Assembly: GCA_029212885.1 (NCBI GenBank)
Contig: JARGPC010000001.1
Span: 837,651-901,650 of the forward strand
Length of the DNA: 64,000 nt
From: Coxiellaceae bacterium
Lineage (GTDB): Bacteria; Pseudomonadota; Gammaproteobacteria; Coxiellales; Coxiellaceae
Reading direction: 5' to 3'
Positions 32,889 through 42,376 of the stretch are shown piece by piece. The stretch's first letter is position 1, and the number at the start of each line of letters is the position of its first letter. The notes under the pieces were generated by a model, which ran no database searches, was not told the DNA's origin, and saw only the letters and a list, made by a program, of their open reading frames with translations. The translations under genes were made by a program, and so were the position numbers.

Positions 32889-33668
32889 TTATTTCTTCAA
32901 ACACTTAGGCGCAGGTGTAGCGAGAGCCGTCATTCTGGTGATTAAGACTTCTTGGTATTCACACAACGCACGTATCTCAATAGTAGTTTCAACAGAGTTT
33001 ACGCTGGTATTATCTTTTTCAGGAGATTGTAGCTGCCGAACCAATTGAATCGCTTGTTGAACAAGTGAAGTGCAGCGCACGCTGCGCGTGTTGAAAAAGG
33101 AAATGGAGAAATCGTTGTCGCTGCTGCTATCGCTGTCGCTACTACTACTACTACTACTACTGCTGTCACTGTCTGTGCTGTTCATGCGGCTGGGTGCTAT
33201 AAAGCTATTCAGTAATAAGCTTTTATGAAGTGTAGCAGTGTTAAAATCGCGGTCTGTAACCATAGCTTGGACTAACTGCCTTAAAACCAAAGCAGCTAAT
33301 TGTGTACCTGTTCGTCCGTTGCCCGCTTTGCAGTGAATAGCGGTCGGACATTTTATCGATGCGACTAATTCAAAAACAGCATCAAATTGCTCTACGGTGG
33401 GTCGATCCCAGTCGCCAATCGGACAGTGGAAGTGTTGTAGTCCAAAGCGTTTTGCCGCACTTTCAACCCGGTCTATGTCGGTCATATCCAGTGAGATAAG
33501 TGCACCATAGCCAGCATCACATAGGTATTGTAGGTTTTTTTCGATGGTTGTTTCGGATGTGCTGTCGTAGCTATCAACACCACGATAAGGGTGGGCCATG
33601 CCGGCAATGGTGAACTCACACTCGGCTGGTAAATAATGCTTATGTAACTCACGAAAACGGTATGACAT
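32889..33668 (-). CDS. Dual-specificity/tyrosine phosphatase-like protein
   Basis: A 259-residue protein with a PTP active site, AIHCKAGNGRTGTQLA, which fits C-x5-R with the following Thr. The general-acid Asp is probably in FHCPIGDWDRP. The N-terminal ~60 residues match the fold of cytosolic dual-specificity phosphatases. After the domain comes a low-complexity block of Ser and Asp (about residues 165-185), encoded partly by an AGT trinucleotide run, and then a helical tail. Such eukaryote-like phosphatases are frequent among Legionella effectors, and secretion is conceivable, but no signal can be claimed. Confidence 0.75.
   Translation of the reverse strand: MSYRFRELHKHYLPAECEFTIAGMAHPYRGVDSYDSTSETTIEKNLQYLCDAGYGALISLDMTDIDRVESAAKRFGLQHFHCPIGDWDRPTVEQFDAVFELVASIKCPTAIHCKAGNGRTGTQLAALVLRQLVQAMVTDRDFNTATLHKSLLLNSFIAPSRMNSTDSDSSSSSSSSSDSDSSSDNDFSISFFNTRSVRCTSLVQQAIQLVRQLQSPEKDNTSVNSVETTIEIRALCEYQEVLITRMTALATPAPKCLKK
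33138..33165. repeat. Trinucleotide microsatellite inside the phosphatase gene
   Basis: A run of about eight TAC units (read as AGT serine codons on the minus strand) is followed by mixed Ser/Asp codons. Length changes would stay in frame and only alter the Ser tract. Confidence 0.8.
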
Positions 33669-33756
33669 CTCTTTTCTACACTACTGATGTTGACTATGGC
33701 TAACAGGGTAGCAAGCCTAGATTAATGCAGTATTAAGATTGAAAAAACTAGTTTTA

Positions 33757-34965
33757 TCAGTGAGGTAGGCGGGCTATTTTAGTGCATGCTTGTAATACAA
33801 ATTCATCACACCCAGTTGCCGCCATTAAACCCAAGCCCTGAGGTACGCTGTTAATATGGGCAATCGGTAGTGATACTTGGGGGCTGCGTGCAAAAGCAGC
33901 TAAGCTCGAGATTCCTGATAAGCGTGGGATGTAATCACCCTTTGTGCGATCAGCGTTCACTTGACCTTTAATCGGAGGGATTGCTGGTGTGGAGGGCAGT
34001 AGCAGCAAGTTATTATTAGCGAGAAGTTGGTTTATATGCTGATTTATATTATCGCGAAATTGGAACGCTTTAAATAAATGGGTACGATCAGCATTTTTAG
34101 CGAGTTGAAAGTTAATTTTAGTGGCGCTACCCAGTTCGGGTTGATGTTTCTCGACCCAGTCACCCAGCGATGACCAGATCTCGCACCAATGTATTTGGCA
34201 GTAGTGATTGAATAGTTCACGCAGGCTGGTATCAGTGTGTAAGCAGTCACTGAGCGTGACTTCACGTACGCTATAATGTTTTGCCAGCTGATTAAACCAT
34301 TTATCGGCACAATCAGCTACTTCAGTATCGCATTGTTTAATAATGTCGATTGGTAATAAAATCTGATTGATTTCTTGGTCATTGCCGTTGTCGTTACTGC
34401 CGAGTAAGCAGCGTGTGGCAAGGTTGAGTGTATCGATATCTTTAGCGAATACGCCAACGCTATCATAAGAAGTGGCTAGTGGGTTAACACCTGCTACTGA
34501 TATGCGAGCAGTGGTAGTACGCATGCCCCATACGCCGCAATTACTGGCGGGAACGCGTACCGAACCGCCGGTATCGGTGCCGAGTGCAAAGTCACATGCG
34601 CCACTGGCGACAGCAGAGGCAGAGCCTGCAGATGAACCTCCTGGTATACGGTCGGGAGCATTTGGATTAAGCGCGGTGCCATAAAAATCATTTTCGCCGG
34701 TTAAGCCAAAAGCAAACTCATTAGTCTTCGTTTTACCCACACAGCGTGCGCCAGCCGCTAAACACTGATCTACACAGACAGCATTGATAACAGCCGGCTC
34801 ATGTTTTTGGTGCCAGCTGGGGTTGCCGCAACTGGTGACATCGCCTTGGGTATCAATTAAGTCTTTAACTGCAAATGTTATGCCATCCAAAGGGCCAGAT
34901 TGATACGGCTCAACGATTTTTTTTAGACTAAAGGCGCTGGTACTATTGGGGTCAAATTGGCTCAA
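33757..34965 (-). CDS. Amidase signature family enzyme
   Basis: A 402-residue Ser-Ser-Lys hydrolase. The catalytic Lys is in FAVKDLID, the cis-Ser in [14 protein letters not shown], and the nucleophile in [19 protein letters not shown]. It resembles the plant AMI1 and AtzF-like branch, which acts on indole-3-acetamide or allophanate among others; the substrate here is unknown. The start is TTG, supported by AAGGAG 6 bases upstream; no ATG is available at that distance. It is divergent from ybiT with 131 bases between. Confidence 0.88.
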   Translation of the reverse strand: MSQFDPNSTSAFSLKKIVEPYQSGPLDGITFAVKDLIDTQGDVTSCGNPSWHQKHEPAVINAVCVDQCLAAGARCVGKTKTNEFAFGLTGENDFYGTALNPNAPDRIPGGSSAGSASAVASGACDFALGTDTGGSVRVPASNCGVWGMRTTTARISVAGVNPLATSYDSVGVFAKDIDTLNLATRCLLGSNDNGNDQEINQILLPIDIIKQCDTEVADCADKWFNQLAKHYSVREVTLSDCLHTDTSLRELFNHYCQIHWCEIWSSLGDWVEKHQPELGSATKINFQLAKNADRTHLFKAFQFRDNINQHINQLLANNNLLLLPSTPAIPPIKGQVNADRTKGDYIPRLSGISSLAAFARSPQVSLPIAHINSVPQGLGLMAATGCDEFVLQACTKIARLPH

Positions 34966-35047
34966 TGTATGCTCCTTTTTGTATTGAACGCTCTATCCTA
35001 GCGCTATCAATGGCGATTGTCATCCTCACATTCACACCGCGGCAAGC

Positions 35048-35076
35048 TTGTGCTAAAATCGCCGCAGTTTATACCT
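35048..35076 (+). promoter_or_regulatory. Possible sigma-70 promoter of ybiT
   Basis: TTGTGC and TATACC are separated by 16 bases, ending about 24 bases before the ATG. The match to consensus is partial. Confidence 0.35.
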
Positions 35077-35096
35077 TAGATTATAGAGAAGCATAT

Positions 35097-36695
35097 ATGT
35101 TATCCACAGCAAATTTAACCATGCAGTTTGGTTCCAAGCCGCTATTTGAGAATGTATCCGTAAAGTTTGAAGAAGGCGGTCATTATGGCTTAATTGGCGC
35201 AAATGGTAGTGGTAAATCCACATTTTTGAAAATTTTATCCGGTAAATTAGAAGCAACGCACGGCAGTGTGACTTTTGGACCAAATGAGCGTGTTGCCTCG
35301 TTGAGTCAGGATCAATTTGCATTTGAAGACGTTAATGTCATTGATGCGGTGATTATGGGCCACAAAGAATTGTGGACGATTAAGCAAGAGCGTGATGAGA
35401 TTTATGCTTTGCCTGAGATGAATGAAGAGCAAGGCATGCGTGTAGCTGAGCTCGAAATGGAATATGCCGAGCACGATGGTTATTCAGCTGAGGCACGTGC
35501 TGGTGAGTTATTATTGGGTGTTGATATTCCATTAGAGTTGCACAGTAAAAAAATGAGTGCACTAGCGCCGGGTTTAAAGTTGCGAGTGTTGTTAACCCAA
35601 GTGTTATTTTCAGACCCCGATATTATGTTGCTCGATGAGCCGACCAATAACTTGGATATTAATACCATTCGTTGGTTAGAAAGTGTTTTGCGTGAGCGTA
35701 AGTGTACGATGATTATCGTCTCGCATGATCGTCACTTCTTAAATGCAGTGTGTACGCATACGGCTGATTTAGACTATGGTGAAATACGTTTATTCCCTGG
35801 CAGTTATGATGAGTATATGGCTGCAGCGATGGCGGCTAAGCAAAAAATGCAAACGGATAATGCACGTAAACAAGCGAAGATTAATGAACTGCAGGCTTTT
35901 GTGCGTCGATTCGCGGCTAATGCAGCGAAGTCCCGTCAGGCTACATCACGCCAAAAGCAAATTGATAAATTGCAGCTGGTCGAAGTTAAGCCCTCCAGTC
36001 GTCGTTTTCCTTATATTAAGTTTGAAGACGGCAAGCAGATTCACCGTAAGGTGTTAGAGACTAATAAGTTAACCAATGGCTATGGTGATGAATCACCATT
36101 ATTTAGTGACGTTAACTTAATGATTGAGCCGGGTGAGCGAGTAGCGATTATTGGTCCCAACGGTATTGGTAAGTCAACGTTAGTAAAAACATTGGTAGCT
36201 GACATGCAGCCGATCAGTGGTGAAGTGAAATGGTCTGACAATGCTACCCCTGGTTATTTTGCGCAGGATCATAATGATCAGTTTGAAAAAGGCGAGTCAT
36301 TATATGAATGGATTACCGATTGGGGCCAAGAAGGTGATGACGAACAAGTGTTTCGTGGCGCTTTAGGCCGTATGTTATTTTCCGGTGATGATATTAAAAA
36401 GTCTGTGAAGGTAACGTCAGGTGGTGAGAAAGTCCGCTTGTTATTGGCGAAGCTAACGTTGCAGCGCCCTAATGTTTTGGTGCTTGATGAGCCTACTAAC
36501 CACTTGGATATGGAATCGATTGAAGCGTTAAATATGGGTTTGGAAGATTACAAAGGTACGATTATTTTTGTTAGTCATGATCGCGCATTTGTGTCTTCGT
36601 TGGCTACGCAGGTTATTGAGATTAAACATGGTGGCGATGTTGTGCATTACAAGGGCCATTATGACGACTACTTGGCTTCTCAGGGTTTAGCTTGA
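35097..36695 (+). CDS. ybiT: ABC-F ATPase YbiT
   Basis: A 532-residue ABC-F protein, two ATPase domains without membrane parts, acting on the ribosome. The N-terminus [20 protein letters not shown] is close to E. coli YbiT. Walker A boxes are GANGSGKST and GPNGIGKST, Walker B boxes are [12 protein letters not shown] and [12 protein letters not shown], and the linker between domains contains the [14 protein letters not shown] segment. I use the ATG at 35097; the earlier in-frame ATG at 34965 would add 44 residues without family support. A long inverted repeat starts 14 bases after the stop. Confidence 0.95.
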   Translation: MLSTANLTMQFGSKPLFENVSVKFEEGGHYGLIGANGSGKSTFLKILSGKLEATHGSVTFGPNERVASLSQDQFAFEDVNVIDAVIMGHKELWTIKQERDEIYALPEMNEEQGMRVAELEMEYAEHDGYSAEARAGELLLGVDIPLELHSKKMSALAPGLKLRVLLTQVLFSDPDIMLLDEPTNNLDINTIRWLESVLRERKCTMIIVSHDRHFLNAVCTHTADLDYGEIRLFPGSYDEYMAAAMAAKQKMQTDNARKQAKINELQAFVRRFAANAAKSRQATSRQKQIDKLQLVEVKPSSRRFPYIKFEDGKQIHRKVLETNKLTNGYGDESPLFSDVNLMIEPGERVAIIGPNGIGKSTLVKTLVADMQPISGEVKWSDNATPGYFAQDHNDQFEKGESLYEWITDWGQEGDDEQVFRGALGRMLFSGDDIKKSVKVTSGGEKVRLLLAKLTLQRPNVLVLDEPTNHLDMESIEALNMGLEDYKGTIIFVSHDRAFVSSLATQVIEIKHGGDVVHYKGHYDDYLASQGLA

Positions 36696-36705
36696 TTAAA
36701 CGCCC

Positions 36706-36808
36706 ATCTGCGGGCAATCTTGGACGAAAACGATAATTAAAAAATTGTCATTTATGTATTATAAAATCCGCATTTTTAATTATCGTTTTCGTCCAACCTT
36801 GCCGCACA
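36706..36808 (+). repeat. Arm-variable long inverted repeat, copy 1
   Basis: Arms of 24 bases (36720-36743 and 36773-36796; TTGGACGAAAACGATAATTA and its complement plus AAAA/TTTT) are perfectly complementary around a 29-base loop containing ATGTATTA and CCG. Outside the arms the borders read CTGCGGGCAATC on the left and CCTTGCCGC on the right. The same borders and loop motif with completely different arms recur at 50852-50955. It begins 10 bases after the ybiT stop and could terminate its transcript. Confidence 0.85.
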
Positions 36809-36894
36809 GCTGAACGTTTAATGACTGTGGCAGTTGTTTGATTTTTTTGATTATTCAATTTTGTCGCACAGCTATGCATTTAAGTTAAGTGCTT

Positions 36895-36920
36895 ATCTGC
36901 GGGCCACTTTGAAGAAAAAG
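36895..36920. repeat. Partial left border of the arm-variable repeat
   Basis: ATCTGCGGGCCACTTTGAAG resembles the left border of copy 1 (ATCTGCGGGCAATCTTGG) but no matching right arm follows. It is probably a truncated third copy. Confidence 0.45.
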
Positions 36921-36948
36921 CGGCTGTAAGATCGGGGCTGTAGTAGTG

Positions 36949-37077
36949 AATTGCACTGCGGTATTAAGGTGGGCAGCGTACCTGTTTTACGGAAGTAAAG
37001 CGCAGTGTAGCGGAGCGGAGCGAGCCATGAAGTAAAATAGGTACGGTGTCCGCCATTAAGGCTACTAGTGCAGAATT
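36949..37077. repeat. Long imperfect inverted repeat upstream of the SRPBCC gene
   Basis: The left arm (36949-36990) and right arm (37032-37077) pair imperfectly along about 42 bases. The best block is GTACCTGTTTTAC against GTAAAATAGGTAC (12 of 13), bordered by further pairing between TTAAGGTGGGC and GCCATTAA. The loop is G-rich (GCGGAGCGGAGCGAGC). With 36706-36808 it occupies the 412-base gap between ybiT and the SRPBCC gene, where I see no coding frame. It could be a small RNA or a MITE. Confidence 0.5.
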
Positions 37078-37107
37078 ATTGCGTACTTTATTGGGAGATT
37101 TTTATTT

Positions 37108-37530
37108 GTGAAAATCAGTATACGGAAAAAGCAAATCATCGATCGGCCTGCGCGACATGTGTTGGCGTATATTCAGAATTTGGCTAATATCGGTGACTAC
37201 GAGCCTAAGCTGAGTCACGTGACTTTACAAACTGAAAGTATGACCTATGACGCCAAGGGGCAGTTTATGGGGCTGGGTTGGCAAGGGCGTTTTGCTTATG
37301 AGTTGCGACCAAATGGTTTTCATAGTTGGATGATTGATGGGCCGTTGGATCATATGCAAGGTGGTTTTGCTGTACGGGCATTGGATGGCTCACACAGTCA
37401 GTTGATGCACTATGAGGAATATGACTTGCCATGGTGGTTGTTTGTTTGTGTGCCAGTTGTTAAGTTATACCTGAATTTTTCTTTGCAAAAAGAACTGAAT
37501 ACCATTAAGGAAAAACTATGCTCGCATTAA
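37108..37530 (+). CDS. SRPBCC-family protein
   Basis: A 140-residue START/Bet v1-like protein, a helix-grip fold that binds hydrophobic ligands. The N-terminus IDRPARHVLAYIQNLANIGDYEP fits the first strand and helix, and the C-terminal helix is KLYLNFSLQKELNTIKEKL. Ligand unknown. The start is GTG at 37108 with GGGAG upstream at a rather long distance. The gene overlaps folA by 13 bases, so they are likely cotranscribed. Confidence 0.75.
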   Translation: MKISIRKKQIIDRPARHVLAYIQNLANIGDYEPKLSHVTLQTESMTYDAKGQFMGLGWQGRFAYELRPNGFHSWMIDGPLDHMQGGFAVRALDGSHSQLMHYEEYDLPWWLFVCVPVVKLYLNFSLQKELNTIKEKLCSH

Positions 37531-38024
37531 TTGCTGCGATGGCACAACAACGGGTGATTGGTTTGAATGGCGATATGCCATGGCATATGCCCGAAGACTT
37601 AAAACATTTTAAGCGCATGACCAAGGGTAAAGCCATTATCATGGGGCGAAAGACTTTTGATAGCATCGGCAGCAAGCCACTACCTAATCGTCGCAATATT
37701 GTTATTACACGCCAACAAGATTTAATGCTTGATGGCTGTGATGTATTTAATAATCTACAGGATGCGATTGCCAGTTGTGATGATAAAGACGAAACCATGA
37801 TTGTTGGTGGTTCGACTTTGTACGAGCAAGCCTTGCCGATCGCTGACCGGCTATATCTCACTTTTATAGATGCTGAAGTGGAGGGCGATACTTTTTTCCC
37901 CGCATGGGACAGTGATCAGTGGGTGATGGCTGATCGCCAAGAGCACCAAGCCGATGCTGATAACCCCTATGACTACCAATTTGTCACTTTAGCGCGGGTG
38001 AAGCAGGAACAGAATGTAAATTAA
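37518..38024 (+). CDS. folA: Dihydrofolate reductase
   Basis: Reduces dihydrofolate with NADPH. MLALIAAMAQQRVIGLNGDM and PWHMPEDLKHFKRMT are the N-terminal signatures, with the catalytic Asp replaced in position by Glu-Asp of MPEDL. IIMGRKTFDSIG and MIVGGSTLYEQAL bind NADPH. The length, 168 residues, is normal. AAGGAAAAACT precedes the ATG. Its 3' end overlaps the 3' end of apaH on the other strand by 41 bases. Confidence 0.96.
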   Translation: MLALIAAMAQQRVIGLNGDMPWHMPEDLKHFKRMTKGKAIIMGRKTFDSIGSKPLPNRRNIVITRQQDLMLDGCDVFNNLQDAIASCDDKDETMIVGGSTLYEQALPIADRLYLTFIDAEVEGDTFFPAWDSDQWVMADRQEHQADADNPYDYQFVTLARVKQEQNVN

Positions 38025-38808
38025 TTGATTTATCATCATCGATTTTTAACGCGGTGAGTTTATTGCCCCAGACACAGCCGGTGTCGGTGGCGTAAATATT
38101 GTTAGCATCGCATTGACCTTCGAGTGATGCCCAATGACCAAACGCCAAGCGGTAATCAGCGAAATCATGTGGCCAATCAAACCAGGCTTTATAATCTTCC
38201 AAATCAATAGTTTTAGTAGATTTTAGTTTTAATTCGAGTGTGCCTTTGGCATCACAAAAGCGTAAACGCGTAAATGCATTGGTAATATAACGCAAGCGAT
38301 CCCAGCTTTTTAAATCGTCACTCCATTCAGCTGGCGTATGGCCAACCATGTGTTGTAAAAAATCGAGATAATCAGGCCCGCGTAAAATATTTTCGAGTTC
38401 TTCGGCGTGTTGCTTTGCTTGCGACAAGCTCCACTGCGGTGGAATGCCGGCATGGACGGCGATTAAGTCAAGGTCGTCATCAATGAGTAAGATGGATTGT
38501 TGGCGTAGCCATTCTAAATGATCATTTAAATCGCCGGATTGCAATAAAGGCCCGAGCGTATGGTGGCCATCATAAGTGACGGCTTGATAGCCTAATGCTA
38601 AAAGATATAAATCATGATTGCCGAGTGTAACGCGCACATTTTTCAATGAGCGTATTAATTCAAGCGTTTCTAATGAGTGCGGTCCGCGATTAACTAAGTC
38701 ACCAACAAAAATTAATTGGTCGTGGTTGTCGTCATAACGAATGAGCTGCAGTAATAACTGCAGCTCATGCACACAACCTTGCACATCACCAATGACGTAA
38801 CACGCCAT
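37984..38808 (-). CDS. apaH: Diadenosine tetraphosphatase (symmetrical)
   Basis: Hydrolyses Ap4A to two ADP. It is a metallophosphatase with GDVQGC, VGDLVNRGPHS, LGNHDLY and AVHAGIPPQW motifs, and the C-terminal FGHWASLEGQ. The length, 274 residues, is normal. It is the last gene of the lptD-to-apaH run; its ATG shares a base with the stop of the S49 peptidase gene. The apaG gene that usually precedes it is absent here. Confidence 0.95.
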   Translation of the reverse strand: MACYVIGDVQGCVHELQLLLQLIRYDDNHDQLIFVGDLVNRGPHSLETLELIRSLKNVRVTLGNHDLYLLALGYQAVTYDGHHTLGPLLQSGDLNDHLEWLRQQSILLIDDDLDLIAVHAGIPPQWSLSQAKQHAEELENILRGPDYLDFLQHMVGHTPAEWSDDLKSWDRLRYITNAFTRLRFCDAKGTLELKLKSTKTIDLEDYKAWFDWPHDFADYRLAFGHWASLEGQCDANNIYATDTGCVWGNKLTALKIDDDKSINLHSVPASPALK

Positions 38809-39755
38809 TAGCCATGCTCCGCCTTAATCGGTGTCATGTGGTTATCGACGAAGCCAAAGCCGACTTCTGATCGGATATCACTAATGATATCGCGCAAGAA
38901 TGATGGGCGATGACTGTAGTCGCGGTATTGTGTCACTTTGAAATTATCTTTCATGACTGTCCATAACTGACCAGTGCCATCGGCTAAGCCGAGCTTAACG
39001 GCTTCACTGCCAATCCAGAAGTCACCGGAAAATAATTCTTTAGGGTCACCGTGCAAGCGACCTTTACGACCTTCGGTTACATCTGCAATAAAGTGTTTAT
39101 GCACGGCCTCTAGTACATGGTCAATTTTTTCTTTTGAAGCATTGCTGAGTGGTTCGAATGGATCCATGCGTACTTTATTACTGCCGGCAGTAAATACGCG
39201 ACGTGTGACACCCAGTTTTTTAATCGCATCAGTAAAGCCAAAGCCACTCATTACCACGCCAATTGAGCCCGTAATGGTGTCAGGGTTGACGAAAATTTTA
39301 TCGGCAGCGGTGGCTACTAAATAGGCGCCAGAAGCTAATGAATCAACACCGATAACCACAACAGGTTGCAAGTAACGTTTTTTCAATTGCAAAATTTTAT
39401 CGTGAATAATGGATGCTTGAACGGGGCTGCCGCCGGGTGAGTTAATGACTAATACCACGCCTCTAGTGCGTGGGTCACTGAAGGCGCGTTGCAGCAGTGG
39501 TAACACTTTTTCAGCTGAAAACGGTTTATCTGGCATGATTTCACCGTTAAGGTGAATCAATGATACATAGGGTTTTGCTGGATTGAATTTTTCATTGGAG
39601 CTGCTTTTTTTATTTGGCATCATTAGCACTAATGATGCATAGATAATAATGACTAACAGTATCAAGAAGAAGCGAAAGTTGCGCCAGCGTCGGTCTTTGC
39701 GGCGGTCTGCTAATAGCTCATCTACGATCACCTTTTGTAGTTTTTCGTCTTCCAT
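38808..39755 (-). CDS. sppA: S49 family signal peptide peptidase
   Basis: A 315-residue membrane-anchored serine protease of the short SppA form. One membrane helix lies at about residues 25-45 (FRFFLILLVIIIYASLVLMM). The nucleophile Ser is in DSLASGAYLVA, and the general-base Lys is in GSNKVRMDPFEP, with TGSIGVVMSGF between. It degrades cleaved signal peptides or membrane proteins. It lies between the thioesterase gene and apaH, all on the minus strand with 1-base spacing or overlap. Confidence 0.88.
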   Translation of the reverse strand: MEDEKLQKVIVDELLADRRKDRRWRNFRFFLILLVIIIYASLVLMMPNKKSSSNEKFNPAKPYVSLIHLNGEIMPDKPFSAEKVLPLLQRAFSDPRTRGVVLVINSPGGSPVQASIIHDKILQLKKRYLQPVVVIGVDSLASGAYLVATAADKIFVNPDTITGSIGVVMSGFGFTDAIKKLGVTRRVFTAGSNKVRMDPFEPLSNASKEKIDHVLEAVHKHFIADVTEGRKGRLHGDPKELFSGDFWIGSEAVKLGLADGTGQLWTVMKDNFKVTQYRDYSHRPSFLRDIISDIRSEVGFGFVDNHMTPIKAEHG

Positions 39756-39756
39756 G

Positions 39757-40155
39757 TCACTCGTTTCCTTCTAAATGTTGTTGTAAATATTCTCTGATGC
39801 TGTCGGGTATCTGGCATGTTCTTTTTTTCTTCATGTGATAGCACGCCATACGCGCTATACCGGTAGCATTAATGCAGTTGGGGTCTTTGTCGGTAAGTAT
39901 GTTGTACTTTAACTCAAAATTGGTATCGCCAATGCGGGAGGTTGTTTGCTGCATGATAATATTGCAAGGGTAGGTAATGGGCTGCTTAAAGCGACAGCTG
40001 GTTTCAGCAATAACAAACTGTATATTGGGATCCGACTCTAGGCCTAATAAGGCAAGTGCGCGTATTTCGGTCATGTAGTCAAAGTACTTGGCGTTATTGA
40101 CATGGCCATAGCTATCAACATCGACCCATCTTGTCGGTATTTCAAATTGCTCCAT
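39757..40155 (-). CDS. Acyl-CoA thioesterase, hotdog fold
   Basis: A ~132-residue hotdog protein of the 4-hydroxybenzoyl-CoA thioesterase (YbgC/YbaW-like) type. The active-site motif is VDSYGHVNNAKYFDYM with the conserved Asp and His-Asn-Asn. The ATG at 40155 has GAAGG 5 bases upstream and is preferred over the GTG at 40167. It lies between the universal stress gene and sppA in the minus-strand run. Confidence 0.85.
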   Translation of the reverse strand: MEQFEIPTRWVDVDSYGHVNNAKYFDYMTEIRALALLGLESDPNIQFVIAETSCRFKQPITYPCNIIMQQTTSRIGDTNFELKYNILTDKDPNCINATGIARMACYHMKKKRTCQIPDSIREYLQQHLEGNE

Positions 40156-40156
40156 G

Positions 40157-40597
40157 TTAGCCTTCACCCATGCGAACCGTTAATACATCGCATTTGGCCA
40201 AATGTAGAACCGCATTGGCTTTTGAGCCTAATAATTTTTCAATGCCGTGATGAGCGTGCGTGCCAACGACAATTAGGTCGCAGCCTAAGTCGTTTGCTAG
40301 GTCAACGATAGCGTGTTTGATGGCGCCTGTTTCCAAGTGTCGATTAGTGGCCGGGATGCCGTGTTTATCCGCTTGCGCATTGAGCATTTTTTGTAAGTTT
40401 TGTTCCAGTGTTTGCTCATATTCAACATCGATATTGATGCTGAACTCACCGCCGTAGGCCGCTGTAGTTTGCTCTAATACATGCGTTATATGCAGTGTGG
40501 CCTTATTTGATTCAGCTAACTCTTGTGCCCGAGCAGCGATAGCATCAGAATGAGGGGTCAGACAAGTAGCAACCAAAATATTTTTGTAATTTAGCAT
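40157..40597 (-). CDS. Universal stress protein, UspA family
   Basis: A 146-residue single-domain Usp. NILVATCL begins the fold and the ATP-binding signature is LIVVGTHAHHGIEKLLGSKANAVL. It is directly downstream of rsmA (1-base overlap at 40597). Role in stress survival is general for the family; ligand binding is not verifiable here. Confidence 0.9.
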   Translation of the reverse strand: MLNYKNILVATCLTPHSDAIAARAQELAESNKATLHITHVLEQTTAAYGGEFSINIDVEYEQTLEQNLQKMLNAQADKHGIPATNRHLETGAIKHAIVDLANDLGCDLIVVGTHAHHGIEKLLGSKANAVLHLAKCDVLTVRMGEG

Positions 40598-41385
40598 CAG
40601 TGTTCTCTGTGTGTTGACACGAATCGTGCTAGTGTAACAAATTTTTCAACGCTTAGCTCCTGCGCACGTGCGCCGGGGTCAATGTCACACTGTTTAATTT
40701 GTTCAGTATTTAACAAGGGTTTGAGTGTGTTGTTGAGTGTTTTTCGTCTTTGGCTAAATGCGAGGCTAACCACTTCAGTTAACGTGCGGCTATCAATGTC
40801 GTAGCGCTTGGTGTGTGGTATCAGACGTAAAAAGCCAGAATTAACTTTCGGTGCGGGCTCAAAGGCTTCAGGTGGAATGGCAATGAGTTGTTCAACTTCG
40901 CAATAATATTGCACCATCACACTGAGTTTGTTGTAGTTGGAGCTGCCCACTGGCGCAGCCATGCGGCTCACTACCTCTTGTTGCAGCATAAAATGCATAT
41001 CTTTAATGCAGTCGATAACTTTAAATAAATGAAACAGCAATGGCGTTGAAATATTGTAAGGCAGGTTGCCAACGACACGTAATGGCCCGGCGTTTGCCAA
41101 TACATTAAATTGGAATTGCAGCACGTCTTGTTGAAAGAGTTGCAGTTTGCCTTGTGCGCCGTATTGCTTTTCTAGTTTTTCTACTAAGTCGCGATCGAGC
41201 TCAATGGCATTTAAATGGTTCAATTCGGGTAACAGTGCATCGGTTAGTGCGCCTAGGCCTGGGCCGATTTCAACCATATTGTCATTGGGGCGTGGCGCGA
41301 TACTTGCGATGATTTGGTGGATTACACCTTCGTTAGTCAGAAAGTTCTGACCAAAGCGCTTCCTTGCGCGGTGGTTTTGTGTCAC
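40597..41385 (-). CDS. rsmA: 16S rRNA A1518/A1519 dimethyltransferase
   Basis: SAM-dependent methylation of two adjacent adenines in 16S rRNA. RKRFGQNFLTNEGVI is the N-terminal signature, MVEIGPGLGALTDAL is motif I, and VGNLPYNISTPLLF is the NLPY catalytic motif. The length, 262 residues, is normal. Its start overlaps the surA stop by 4 bases. In many relatives pdxA lies between surA and rsmA; it is absent here. Confidence 0.96.
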   Translation of the reverse strand: MTQNHRARKRFGQNFLTNEGVIHQIIASIAPRPNDNMVEIGPGLGALTDALLPELNHLNAIELDRDLVEKLEKQYGAQGKLQLFQQDVLQFQFNVLANAGPLRVVGNLPYNISTPLLFHLFKVIDCIKDMHFMLQQEVVSRMAAPVGSSNYNKLSVMVQYYCEVEQLIAIPPEAFEPAPKVNSGFLRLIPHTKRYDIDSRTLTEVVSLAFSQRRKTLNNTLKPLLNTEQIKQCDIDPGARAQELSVEKFVTLARFVSTHREH

Positions 41386-42356
41386 TTCATTACCTTAATG
41401 TAAGCACTTTTGCGAATACCCTTAAGCCATTCAGTTACAGCTTTTTGGTATTGTTGGTTTTCTAGCATTTTGCGTGCTTGGTCACGAGAAAGTGTTTTGT
41501 CGCTTTTTTTGACGCCTAACAATTTTAAAATATGGAAGCCATTACCGGCTTGGATAGGTTTGCTGATTTGATTTATTTTCATGTGTTCTAGCTGATCTAA
41601 AAATAAGTCAGGGATTTCACTAGCAGTTTGCCAGCCTAGGTCGCCATCACTGGGGCCATTTTCATTATTGGATTCTAATTTAGCCACTTTGCTAAAGTTG
41701 CCACCTTTAGATAGTTTTTTATAAATATCTTGTGCGCGGTTTTTAGCGTTAGCAATCTGCGTATCTTGAGCATCATCAGGTACAGGGATGACGATATCAG
41801 CTATATGGTAACTTTGTTGCTTGCTTTGGCTTTTATTGTACTTCGCAATGGCTTGATTGATTTGACTGTTAGTCACATTAATTTTATTAGCCACGGCAGC
41901 ATGCTGCACTTTGCTGGTTAGCATTTGCTTTTTAATATCACTTTTGAAGTCAGTGAAGTCTTCACCCTGCTGCTTCACTTTTTGTGTGAGCTGACTGACT
42001 GATAATTTATTAGATTTGGCGATATTGGCAATCGCTGCAGTTACTTCGGCGTTAGTTACTGTGATATTGGCGCGTTTAGCCATCTGGGCAAGCAGCTCTT
42101 CATTGATTAGTGTATTAATCACTTGTTTGCGGATCACTGTATCATCTGGCATCGCAACGTGAGCAGCCTGCATGTGTTTTTTTACATTGCTGATTGCTTG
42201 TTGCACTTGATATTCGGTAATAACACTTTTATTAACGATAGCGGCAATGTTATTGACTGATTGTATAGGCGTGCTATTGGCGGCTATCGCGATGCTGCAG
42301 GATAGGGTAAGGCTAAGTAGCCCGCTTAGGATAATTGAACTCATCTTTTTTAACAT
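41382..42356 (-). CDS. surA: Periplasmic chaperone/prolyl isomerase SurA (single parvulin domain)
   Basis: Outer-membrane protein chaperone. A signal peptide occupies residues 1-26 (IILSGLLSLTLSCSIAIAA). The N-terminal chaperone module runs to ~170, and one parvulin domain follows (YHIADIVIPVP, GPSDGDLGWQTASEIPDLF, NGFHILKLLG). At 324 residues it has one parvulin domain, against two in the ~428-residue E. coli protein. The conserved lptD-surA-rsmA order supports the assignment. Ribosome site and start are unremarkable. Confidence 0.93.
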   Translation of the reverse strand: MLKKMSSIILSGLLSLTLSCSIAIAANSTPIQSVNNIAAIVNKSVITEYQVQQAISNVKKHMQAAHVAMPDDTVIRKQVINTLINEELLAQMAKRANITVTNAEVTAAIANIAKSNKLSVSQLTQKVKQQGEDFTDFKSDIKKQMLTSKVQHAAVANKINVTNSQINQAIAKYNKSQSKQQSYHIADIVIPVPDDAQDTQIANAKNRAQDIYKKLSKGGNFSKVAKLESNNENGPSDGDLGWQTASEIPDLFLDQLEHMKINQISKPIQAGNGFHILKLLGVKKSDKTLSRDQARKMLENQQYQKAVTEWLKGIRKSAYIKVMK

Positions 42357-42376
42357 ACGCTTACATTCCTTATCGA

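Noticed and set aside
34965..35096. 44-residue N-terminal extension of YbiT
   Set aside because: The family starts at [12 protein letters not shown]; the extension overlaps the promoter region and the amidase start.
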